A DNA stretch of 36,544 nucleotides, taken from Sphingomonas sp. LaA6.9 (GTDB taxonomy: Bacteria > Pseudomonadota > Alphaproteobacteria > Sphingomonadales > Sphingomonadaceae). Below the pieces are notes generated by a model, which saw only the letters and a program-made list of their open reading frames with translations, made no database searches and was not told where the DNA came from. Of this stretch, positions 25,934-33,109 are shown in pieces. The stretch lies in contig NZ_JAKVIO010000040.1 in assembly GCF_022601895.1 (NCBI RefSeq), positions 1-36,544 of the forward strand. Direction: 5' to 3'. A program made the translations under genes and the position numbers. How positions within the stretch are numbered: the stretch's first letter is position 1; each line of letters begins with the position of its first letter.

Positions 25934-26743
25934 TCAGGAGGTCGGCACCGAGAAACTTGCCGAGAGCTCGAAGCGGCTCGCCGGATGGGTCAGCCATGCG
26001 TGCGAGACCAGGCGCGAGCGGCTCCATGTCTGGCGAGTGAGACGAAGCACGGGCTCCAGGTCCACCATGCCCAGCAGTTCCCGAGTGCGCTGATCGGGCA
26101 TTGCTGCGCAGACCCGGTGCTCCACGCGCTCGAGCGGGGCGATCCTCGTCAGATATTCGTTGGGGGTGGTCCGTGTGAAATCCATGTTTCCATAATCCGG
26201 TGCGATCGAGGCGAGCACGAGACGTTCCTCGAGCTGGATGGGAAATTCGGCCTCGTGGTGAACGATGACCGAGTGAAAGATGCGCGTGCCTGTGGAAACG
26301 CCCAGAAGCGCTGCGGTTTCGGGCGTCGCCTTTTCTCTCACATTCTGCACCACGCGCGCCCGATAATCGTGCCCCCTCGCGCGCACCTCGTCGGCGATAT
26401 TGCGGATCTCAATCATGTGACCGATGGGCCTGGGCTCGGCGACAAAGGAGCCGCTGCCCGTCCGACGCACGAGCACCCCTGCGCTCTGCAATTCGCGCAG
26501 CGCTCGATTGGCGGTCATTCGCGATACTCCGAAACGGGATACCAGTTCGGCTTCTGAAGGGACGCGGTCGCCAGACTTGAGCGCCCCCGTGCCGATCGCA
26601 TCGGTGATGAACGTCTTGATCGTGGCGTAGCGTGGCGGACCCCCTGCATGTTCAGCCGCTATATCGCTGTCGGGGCCGTCGCCAGCCGCGCCGGTCGTTG
26701 CGCTGGATCGATGTCTTGCGGGAGCGGCTGCGGTCGATTTCAT
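25934..26743 (-). CDS. GntR/HutC family (UTRA-domain) transcriptional regulator
   Basis: A 269-residue regulator. The GntR winged helix-turn-helix spans about residues 36-103 (KSGDRVPSEAELVSRFGVSR, MTANRALRELQSAGVLVRR). A UTRA ligand domain follows, with EEKLVLASI-like text (LEERLVLASIAPDYGN) and a final RFELSASF. This layout and the NYL-like TTPNEYLTRIAPLERVEH segment match the HutC subgroup, whose best known member responds to urocanate. I chose ATG at 26743 because the site TGTATAGACA lies right in front. It probably controls itself and the TonB/PepSY operon. No histidine-degradation gene is in view, so the effector is open. Confidence 0.88.
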   Translation of the reverse strand: MKSTAAAPARHRSSATTGAAGDGPDSDIAAEHAGGPPRYATIKTFITDAIGTGALKSGDRVPSEAELVSRFGVSRMTANRALRELQSAGVLVRRTGSGSFVAEPRPIGHMIEIRNIADEVRARGHDYRARVVQNVREKATPETAALLGVSTGTRIFHSVIVHHEAEFPIQLEERLVLASIAPDYGNMDFTRTTPNEYLTRIAPLERVEHRVCAAMPDQRTRELLGMVDLEPVLRLTRQTWSRSRLVSHAWLTHPASRFELSASFSVPTS

Positions 26744-26747
26744 GGCC

Positions 26748-26757
26748 TGTCTATACA
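26748..26757 (-). promoter_or_regulatory. HutC-type operator at the gntR start
   Basis: TGTATAGACA on the minus strand, only four bases upstream of the ATG at 26743. It differs by one base from the perfect palindrome in front of the TonB receptor. A bound regulator here would block its own transcription or translation start. Confidence 0.55.
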
Positions 26758-26916
26758 ATCGCGATCCGCGATAAGCCATGGCTTCGCGAGCCGCGACCGG
26801 CGGATTTGAACCACAACGGCGACATGACGATAACCGCCGCTGTGGCATCGATGCAGATGGCACGGCGGCACTCAATCATTACTTGGTGATGGCCGTGATC
26901 TCGCCAGCGCCGTCCT

Positions 26917-27087
26917 TCAGCGCGAGGATAAGATGACAGATCCATCCGGACCCGAGCCATGGACCTGAAAAACCGACTTGGCCAAATTGATGCCGACTGT
27001 GCTAATCTCGTTCACGGACGCCTCCTGCAGTGGTGTTTCAACACCTCCACTTTGGCACATCGATGCCGTCAGGGGGCGTCCACCCCA
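26917..27087 (-). mobile_element. Truncated IS110-family element: left end and first 32 transposase codons
   Basis: From GTG at 27015 the minus strand encodes VNEISTVGINLAKSVFQVHG, the typical N-terminus of IS110 transposases with the first catalytic residue of the RuvC-like domain changed: the usual GxDLAK reads GINLAK, so Asp is Asn. The frame closes at 26917-26919 and no further IS110 sequence follows. The bases in front (27016-27087) match the left end at 1-73, with the stem GGACGCC/GGCGTCC and inner hairpin GGTGT/ACACC retained. It is a dead remnant, in the same orientation as the copy at the window edge. Confidence 0.78.
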
Positions 27088-27096
27088 ACGCTTTGA

Positions 27097-27210
27097 GGAG
27101 GCATTCGACAGGCGGCTAACGACCGGGATGTCGGCGAAAGCTGCCTCCTTTGAAGCTGGCCTACAATGACGGCAACGCGCCCAGCTGTTGCCGCTCAGCT
27201 GGGCTGACAG
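27097..27210 (+). repeat. Dispersed intergenic repeat, copy g
   Basis: ACCGGGATGTCGGCGAAAGC, then TTTGAAGCTGGCCTACAATG and GGCAACGCGCCCAG follow in the family order. It starts ten bases beyond the end of the IS110 left end. The stretch 27211-27588 up to the next gene shows no further feature I can support. Confidence 0.65.
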
Positions 27211-27588
27211 CCGAAGGCTACCGCTGGTCCGTCGAGCCGGCGATGCATCGCTCGACCAACTTCAATTGGGAAGTATTCGGTCACGCCGACGCCATTACCA
27301 GTCTTGCCATGCCGTAGGATCGCACAGCAACGCTGATGTTGGTTCAGCAAGCAGCAGCGATGCCAGAAGGCAAGATATCCCGCAATCTGGCGTGCGTCGC
27401 GGCCAAATGGCGACGGCGTGCCCACTTCGGCCCTTTGGACCCAAGCGTCTCGTTGATCCCGCAATCGGTCAATTTCTATGACGTTTGTCATGCCTCGGAA
27501 GGGTGAGGTCGATCGACGCATGAAGGCGCGCGAGCTGAAGCAATTGCACTTAATCTTGCATTTTTGCAGCGCCTTGGGATCGAGTTCG

Positions 27589-28992
27589 ATGGCATCACGC
27601 GCACAACAAGTGAAAGCTCTGCCACCGCCAAGTCGCAGGCTCGCTCTCGTCCTTTGCCTGATACCCGCCTGCTATCTTGGGCTCTACGGGCTCTACGGGC
27701 TCGCACATTTCGCCGACTACGGATCCGATCTGCCGCGATTTTTGCGTTACGCCGCCGCGCCCCTGGTGCTGTCCGCGCTGTTCATCGCGAGCGGGGCATT
27801 GTTGCCGACGGTGCGAAGTAGCTGCATTGGCCTGGTGGCGTGTGCCTCGCTCCTCGGCCTGTTTGCGTATGAAGCCGTCATGAGCGCCAGATTGTTGCTG
27901 GTCATTGCTGGCATGTTCGGCACACAGATTCCGGGGAAAGAAGATCCTGTCAACGGAAGCGCTGGCCTGCCACCCGCCTTCACGACAAAGCGCATGAATG
28001 ATGAGCTTGGGATCACTCGGCTCGACCAGGCCGTTCTCGGAGGCTTGCCCTCCCGGAACGTCGTCATGTGCGTGAGCAACGGAAAACCGGTCTTCTACAA
28101 GGCCGACCGGTTCGGCTTCAACAACCCCGACGAATTATATGAAGCGCCTGTCGACACCATCGTCATCGGCGATTCCTTTGTGGAGGGGCATTGCCTTGAT
28201 CGCGACCAAAGCATGGTGGGTCGACTTCGCGCACGACGCCCGCACAGCATTGGCCTTGGAATGCGTGGCAGCGGCCCACTTTTCGAACTTGCGCTGCTCG
28301 GCCGATTTGCGCTGCCTTTGCGCCCGAGGACGATTGTTTTCGTCTTCTTCGAAGGTAATGACTGGGAGAATCTGCGCGCCGAAATGACTCAGTCCTGGCT
28401 CAGGCCTGCGCTTACGCCCAATGCCGATTTTGGCAGCACCGACTTGCCACCCGTCATGATTGATCGAATGACCGCCGTCATAGATCGTTGGCGCAGACTG
28501 CGCCCATCACTCTGGGGTGTGATCTGGAGGAACAATTTCGCGCGCAACTTCGTAGCCCTTAATCACTCAGCGCGCTTGTTGGGACTTGCCTATCCTAAAG
28601 TCGCGCCGGACGAGCCCGGATTTGTCTCGATACTGGCCCGTGCGAAATCCCTCGCATCTCAAAGCGGTGCCCGGCTGATCCTGGTCTATATTCCACAGGT
28701 AGACCGGTATGAAGGGTTTATCGATCAACAATTTGTCTATGATCGGCTGCGCGAGCGGGTGCTGCGTGGCGCGGCGCAGACTGGGATAGAAACGATCGAT
28801 CTCGCCGAAGAATTCGATCGCCATTCGAATCCGGCTGAACTGTTCGCTCCCGATGCCCATTTGAGCGAGGCGGGAGCCGATCTCGCCGCCGAACTGATAA
28901 ACAAAGGGATCTCGCTACCGCCTCGCAATGCTCTCAAGATTGCGCGCGGGACGCACTCCGGCGCTCAATCCATCGCGAAGCTGTTGCGGTAA
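27589..28992 (+). CDS. SGNH/GDSL-type hydrolase with N-terminal membrane helices
   Basis: About 467 residues from ATG at 27589. The N-terminal 120 residues have three hydrophobic stretches (LALVLCLIPACYLGLYGLYG; LVLSALFIASGALLP; IGLVACASLLGLFAYEAV). A soluble SGNH fold follows: TIVIGDSFVEGH with nucleophile Ser196, GLGMRGSGP, FVFFEGNDWEN (the Asn block) and FAPDAHLSEAG with Asp422 and His424. This is an esterase or acyltransferase-like enzyme that would face the periplasm. Earlier in-frame ATGs (27478, 27520) are possible. It converges on the carbamoyltransferase gene with a 28-base overlap; SGNH genes often lie beside this type of carbamoyltransferase. Confidence 0.82.
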   Translation: MASRAQQVKALPPPSRRLALVLCLIPACYLGLYGLYGLAHFADYGSDLPRFLRYAAAPLVLSALFIASGALLPTVRSSCIGLVACASLLGLFAYEAVMSARLLLVIAGMFGTQIPGKEDPVNGSAGLPPAFTTKRMNDELGITRLDQAVLGGLPSRNVVMCVSNGKPVFYKADRFGFNNPDELYEAPVDTIVIGDSFVEGHCLDRDQSMVGRLRARRPHSIGLGMRGSGPLFELALLGRFALPLRPRTIVFVFFEGNDWENLRAEMTQSWLRPALTPNADFGSTDLPPVMIDRMTAVIDRWRRLRPSLWGVIWRNNFARNFVALNHSARLLGLAYPKVAPDEPGFVSILARAKSLASQSGARLILVYIPQVDRYEGFIDQQFVYDRLRERVLRGAAQTGIETIDLAEEFDRHSNPAELFAPDAHLSEAGADLAAELINKGISLPPRNALKIARGTHSGAQSIAKLLR

Positions 28993-30803
28993 TCTCGCGC
29001 AAGGCCTGGATCTTGGTCCTCCTTGCTCAGCATGCAGTTGCCTACGACCAGTTGGTCGATTTCGGTGCCCATGAAGCAGTGAAAAGCATCCTCGGGTGAG
29101 CAGACAATGGGTTCGCCGCGCACGTTGAAGCTGGTGTTGACGAGGATGGGGCAGCCCGTCCGCTGCTTGAATGCTGACAGCAGCGCCCAGTAGCGCTCAT
29201 TGGTCTGGCGATGCACAGTCTGGATGCGCGCCGAATAATCGACATGCGTCACCGCCGGTATTTCCGACCGGCAGACATTGAGCCTCTCGATTCCGAACAA
29301 GGCGTTCTGGGAGGACGCCATCTCGCGACGCCTGGCATTTGCGACGTCGGCCACGAGCAGCATATACTGGCTGTCAGTATCGAGATCGAACCAGTCGGCG
29401 ACATCCTCGCGCAGCACCGACGGTGCGAACGGCCGAAAGCTCTCGCGATATTTGACCTTGAGATTGAGGATCTTCTGCATCGAGGGGGACCGCGGATCGC
29501 CCAGTATCGAGCGGTTGCCCAGGGCACGCGGACCGAATTCCATGCGGCCCTGCATCCATCCGACCGCCTTTTCCTCCGCGAGCGCATCCGCGGTGCGAGC
29601 GATGACCTCGTCATTTTCGACAATCTCGAACCGTGCGCCCGCACATTTCAGACGTTCCACGATTTCCGACTGTTCAAAGGATGGTCCGAGATAGGAGCCC
29701 GACATTGCGTCGCGTTCCTCATCGTCGATGCGCCGTCCCTGATCCAGATACTGGTGCCAGACGCTTAGCGCAGCACCCAGCGCGCCGCCTGCATCCCCGG
29801 CCGCGGGCTGGATCCAGACATCGTCAAAGATGCCCGAGCTGACAAGCTTGCCATTTGCGACGCAGTTCAGCGCTACGCCGCCGGCAAGGCACAGATTGCG
29901 CTGCCCCGTCTGGTTGCGGGCCGACCTCGCCAGTCGTAGCACCGCCTGTTCGGTGACGAGCTGGATCGAGGCGGCAAGGTCCATGTCGCGCTGCGTGAGC
30001 GGGTCGTCGGGCTGGCGGGGAGGGCCGCCAAACAGCGCTTCGAACTTGCGCGAGGTCATGGTGAGACCCGTGCAATAGTCGAAATAGTCCTGGTTCAGCC
30101 AGAAGGACCCGTCCGAATTGAGTTGGATCAGGTTGTCCAGGATCGTCTGAGCAAAACGAGGCTCGCCATAAGGTGCCAGCCCCATCAGCTTGTATTCGCC
30201 CGAATTGACCTTGAATCCCGTATAATAGGTGAATGCGGAGTAGAGCAGTCCCAGCGAATGTGGGAAATGGATCTCCCTGAGGAGCTCCAGGCGGTTGTCC
30301 TCACCCACGCCCACCGAAGTGGTGCACCATTCACCGACGCCGTCCATTGTCATTACCGCCGCGCTTCTGAAGGGCGATGGGAAGAAGGCGCTTGCGGCAT
30401 GCGACTGGTGATGCTCGGTGAAGAGCAGCGAGCCGTTCCAGCGCTCACCGCCGGGCAGTTCCGCAAGTGCCTCGCGCAGCATGTGCTTCTGAAAGAGCTT
30501 TTGCTTAATCCACAACGGTATCGCCATGTTGAATGACGAGAAGCCTCGGGGAGCCATTGCGAAATAGGTTTCCAAGAGCCGCTCGAACTTCAGATAGGGT
30601 TTCTCGTAGAATACGACGTGATCAATGCCTTCGAGGCCGCATCCCGCCTCAGCAAGGCAAAAGGCTGCCGCCTTTGCGGGAAAGGCCGAGTCATGCTTGC
30701 GGCGCGTGAAGCGCTCCTCCTGCGCTGCGGCGACGACCCGGCCGTCTCTGACAAGCGCTGCGGCACTGTCGTGATAGAACGCCGAAAGCCCCAGGATCTT
30801 CAT
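28965..30803 (-). CDS. NodU/CmcH/SxtI-type carbamoyltransferase
   Basis: A 612-residue carbamoyltransferase. The N-terminal half starts MKILGLSAFYHDSAAALVRD, with HHQSHAASAFFPSPF and MTMDGVGEW, the metal and carbamoyl-adenylate site. The C-terminal YrdC-like/TobZ part shows MEFGPRALGNRSILGDPR, FRPFAPSVL and PILVNTSFNVRGEPIVCSP. These enzymes use carbamoyl phosphate and ATP to place a carbamoyl group on a hydroxyl, as in NodU, TobZ, CmcH and saxitoxin SxtI. The start is ATG at 30803, 13 bases after the DUF5989 gene; an upstream ATG at 30845 overlaps that gene. It is the last gene of an SxtJ/DUF5989/carbamoyltransferase operon. The acceptor is unknown. Confidence 0.92.
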   Translation of the reverse strand: MKILGLSAFYHDSAAALVRDGRVVAAAQEERFTRRKHDSAFPAKAAAFCLAEAGCGLEGIDHVVFYEKPYLKFERLLETYFAMAPRGFSSFNMAIPLWIKQKLFQKHMLREALAELPGGERWNGSLLFTEHHQSHAASAFFPSPFRSAAVMTMDGVGEWCTTSVGVGEDNRLELLREIHFPHSLGLLYSAFTYYTGFKVNSGEYKLMGLAPYGEPRFAQTILDNLIQLNSDGSFWLNQDYFDYCTGLTMTSRKFEALFGGPPRQPDDPLTQRDMDLAASIQLVTEQAVLRLARSARNQTGQRNLCLAGGVALNCVANGKLVSSGIFDDVWIQPAAGDAGGALGAALSVWHQYLDQGRRIDDEERDAMSGSYLGPSFEQSEIVERLKCAGARFEIVENDEVIARTADALAEEKAVGWMQGRMEFGPRALGNRSILGDPRSPSMQKILNLKVKYRESFRPFAPSVLREDVADWFDLDTDSQYMLLVADVANARRREMASSQNALFGIERLNVCRSEIPAVTHVDYSARIQTVHRQTNERYWALLSAFKQRTGCPILVNTSFNVRGEPIVCSPEDAFHCFMGTEIDQLVVGNCMLSKEDQDPGLARDYRNSFAMD

Positions 30804-30816
30804 GACCGCTCGACCT

Positions 30817-30966
30817 TCAAAAGACCGTATAGATGAAGGGAGCAACCGCCGATCCCTGGGTCAAGATGAGCAGGCCGCCAAAGGTGAGCATCACGCCGAG
30901 GACAGGCAGTAGCCAGTATTTTTTGCGATGCCCCATGAAAGCCCAGAGTTCGCGCAGCATTTCCAT
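30817..30966 (-). CDS. DUF5989 (SxtK-like) small membrane protein
   Basis: A 49-residue protein starting MEMLRELWAFMGHRKKYWLL, then PVLGVMLTFGGLLILTQGSA and VAPFIYTVF to TGA. It has one transmembrane helix (about residues 18-36), preceded by a basic patch. This is the DUF5989 pattern (..ELW.F...RKK.WL.P......G.L.....GS..APFIYTLF), known almost only next to carbamoyltransferases, and SxtK of saxitoxin clusters is of this type. AAAGGA lies in front of the ATG. It sits 12 bases after the SxtJ-like gene and 13 before the carbamoyltransferase, so all three are one operon. Confidence 0.87.
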   Translation of the reverse strand: MEMLRELWAFMGHRKKYWLLPVLGVMLTFGGLLILTQGSAVAPFIYTVF

Positions 30967-30978
30967 AAGATAATCCTT

Positions 30979-31422
30979 TCAGAACTGGCGGATCGCAGTT
31001 TCGGGTTTCGGCCCTGGAGGGTCGCGGTCGACCCAAGTCGATGTCGTCCGGCCGCCCGGGCGGAGCCGTAGCGCATCACGACCGCGCAGCCGCATGACCA
31101 GTGCAATGGGTGTGAAGATGATGCCGAACATCAGGAGCATCACCACCGGGTTGACGATTCTGGCGAGCAGAAGTCCGAGGCCAGTCCACATGCGATTTGG
31201 CAGTCTGAGCGCCGTGGGTAGCAGGGCGGCAAGCACGATGAGGACGATTCCGATCGTTGCCACGATCAGCGTGGACGGCGTCTCACTGCCCACCCAGAAC
31301 CAACGAATGGCGGCGATCGCCGTTAGAATGCCGCCCACCGTAAAACCGAAATTGCGCTCGGAAGGTCCGCGAACGACCGCGTGCTCAGCGAAACGCTCAT
31401 GGAGTCCTTCCTGGTTGCCCAT
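30979..31422 (-). CDS. SxtJ-like membrane protein
   Basis: A 147-residue protein starting MGNQEGLHERFAEHAVVRGP, with SERNFGFTVGGILTAIAAIR next. About three hydrophobic segments follow: FGFTVGGILTAIAAIRWFW, STLIVATIGIVLIVLAALLP and IVNPVVMLLMFGIIFTPIAL. The C-terminal tail is basic and polar (RLRPGGRTTSTW). This matches the SxtJ family, named from saxitoxin clusters and found beside SxtI-type carbamoyltransferases. ATG at 31422 is chosen because GGAG stands 9 bases before it. It is first in the operon. Its job is not known; it may anchor the enzyme to the membrane. Confidence 0.83.
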   Translation of the reverse strand: MGNQEGLHERFAEHAVVRGPSERNFGFTVGGILTAIAAIRWFWVGSETPSTLIVATIGIVLIVLAALLPTALRLPNRMWTGLGLLLARIVNPVVMLLMFGIIFTPIALVMRLRGRDALRLRPGGRTTSTWVDRDPPGPKPETAIRQF

Positions 31423-32034
31423 ATTCAGGCACTCCATTTTGTCGGCCCAACTGTTCGATGCATGCCGGATCATTGAATCGATGGCTGGAGGCAATACTTG
31501 TCGCCCCCCAACGTGATACCGGCGAGCACCCTGCGCTAGCCATAGAACATTTGGGGTTAGCCCCGCTTGGCGCGGTTCCGGGGATGTTGAGCACGGCACG
31601 AACAGTGGACGCGAGCAATAACCCCACTGTAGCGGCACTTCATAACAACTTGGATTCGCACGATTTATCGATCATATGGCGGATCGCAGCGCATGTACCT
31701 GTCCCGGGGTGTAGCCCTTCGAGACCATCAGCCGATCAGACTGACGTACAAAAATGGTAATTGAATCAATGCTCTATGATGCATCCGTAGGATGAAGCCG
31801 ATCGGACCTCCCGGCGGATGATGACGAATGTCATATGTCATCCCTCGTCAGACCTATAACGGTCGCCCCGAGTTGAAATCGCGTTTCACTGGCGTTTCAT
31901 TATCATCGAACCCCGGAGCTCCCGTTCCGCCGGTCCGATCGCGCACTGCGACGGCGAAGGATAAGACAGCCATGCCAACCACGCGAAATGGTGATCCTTC
32001 GACCTGTCGCCCTCGCGTCGTCAGGCTCTGACCC
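31423..32034. other. Divergent intergenic region
   Basis: The promoters of the SxtJ-like operon (minus) and of the 146-residue gene (plus) should lie here. An inverted pair GATGAC (31820-31825) and GTCATC (31837-31842) separated by 11 bases is the only operator-like signal I see. A 19-codon frame from ATG 31972 to TGA 32031 has only a moderate ribosome site and is probably not real. Confidence 0.4.
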
Positions 32035-32475
32035 ATGCACGCGCTTGCAGTTCTCGAGATCATTCCAGGGAATCCGGGCAGTCCGTGCATCGACTTGCTC
32101 TGCGCTGCGTATCGCGCGAGCGCGCAAGGTCTCATAATCCTCGTACTTCACGATGTCTCGCCACGTGCCGTCGACAATGCGCTCGACGATCTCGTGCGGC
32201 GGATGCCGCTTGGCATACCCGGTCTTCGCTATGTCGACATCCGCAGCGGGGAGGCGATAGGCGAGGCGCTGCGCTCTACCGATCTCGTGCTGGCCGCGAC
32301 GCGCGAATTCAGGTCTTGGGCGGAGGCATTTGGTTTCAGCCGCCGTGACGGCCGCACGGGATTTGCCGGCCTCGAAATTCTTGTCAGACCCGTTGGTCGC
32401 TTCGAAGATAGGCCGGTCGCACTTTCGCTTTCGCCGCTCCAGACGCCCGTCGGGCTCACGGTATCTGCTCATTGA
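32035..32475 (+). CDS. Hypothetical protein, 146 residues
   Basis: Starts MHALAVLEIIPGNPGSPCID and has alternating hydrophobic strands (GLIILVLHDVSPRAVDNALD, STDLVLAATREFRSWAEAFG), which suggests an alpha/beta fold. No motif or family is recognised. It converges on the response regulator gene, overlapping its end by 20 bases. The opposite strand is also open over most of this length but its translation is Arg-rich and unstructured, so I take the plus strand as the coding one. Confidence 0.5.
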   Translation: MHALAVLEIIPGNPGSPCIDLLCAAYRASAQGLIILVLHDVSPRAVDNALDDLVRRMPLGIPGLRYVDIRSGEAIGEALRSTDLVLAATREFRSWAEAFGFSRRDGRTGFAGLEILVRPVGRFEDRPVALSLSPLQTPVGLTVSAH

Positions 32476-33109
32476 GCACCAGTGCCGTCAGCGCGGTTCG
32501 ATTGCGGATGTTCAGTTTCGTGTAGATATTGTGCAGGTGTATCCGCACTGTCCCGGCGGACAGGCCAAGGGCCTCCGCGATCTCATTGTTCGACTGGCCT
32601 TCGCAGACCAACGCCACCAGTTCACGTTCGCGCGTGGTCAGCATGTCGTTGAGGGATCGGCCGCGATGCGCCGAACTGGCCTGGCGGGAGAAAGCCCGCT
32701 CCACTAGTTCGTCGGGCAGTTGCTTCCTTCCTTGTGCTACACCCCGAAGGCAATGAACCAAGGCTTCGGGAGCGCTCTCTTTCAGCATTATGCCCCAAAC
32801 GCCCGAAGCGATAGCCTCGATCACCTGCTTGTCGCTGATGACTGCTGTCAGGATGACAACGCGCACGGACGGCGCCTCATGCGCCAGCGCTTTGAGCAGT
32901 TCGAGACCGCCAAGCTCGGGCATCGCAAGGTCCAGGACTGCAATATCAGGCCGCTGTTCGCGAATGAGCGTCAGGGCCGTCGAACCATCCAATGCCGTTG
33001 ACACGACTTTGAAATCGCGCTCCGCCGCGACGATGTCGCTCAATCCCTTGAGCAGAAGCGGATGGTCGTCTGCAACCAGCACCGATGTCGTTTGAGAAGC
33101 GGCCATCAC
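32456..33109 (-). CDS. NarL/FixJ-type response regulator
   Basis: A 217-residue two-domain regulator. The receiver has the acidic pair D14/D15 (VADDHPLLL), phospho-acceptor Asp60 (DIAVLDLAMPE), Thr88 (VVILTAV) and Lys110 (GIMLKES). The LuxR-type helix-turn-helix spans about residues 150-212, with LTTRERELVALVCEGQSNNE and IAEALGLSAGTVRIHLHNIY. The start overlaps the stop of the kinase gene (ATGA), so the two are made together. Target promoters are not known; the adjacent 146-residue gene and the SxtJ-like operon are candidates by position only. Confidence 0.92.
   Translation of the reverse strand: MMAASQTTSVLVADDHPLLLKGLSDIVAAERDFKVVSTALDGSTALTLIREQRPDIAVLDLAMPELGGLELLKALAHEAPSVRVVILTAVISDKQVIEAIASGVWGIMLKESAPEALVHCLRGVAQGRKQLPDELVERAFSRQASSAHRGRSLNDMLTTRERELVALVCEGQSNNEIAEALGLSAGTVRIHLHNIYTKLNIRNRTALTALVLNEQIP

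Noticed and set aside
27195..27521. Minus-strand frame of 108 codons between the repeat and the SGNH gene
   Set aside because: No ribosome site and no family; it begins inside repeat sequence and runs across the 5' region of the SGNH gene.
31972..32031. Nineteen-codon frame before the 146-residue gene
   Set aside because: Moderate ribosome site, polar Arg-rich product and no similarity; not supported as a gene.
31903..32472. Long minus-strand frame of 189 codons
   Set aside because: Arg-rich, without any family pattern; it is the shadow of the plus-strand 146-residue gene and its upstream region.
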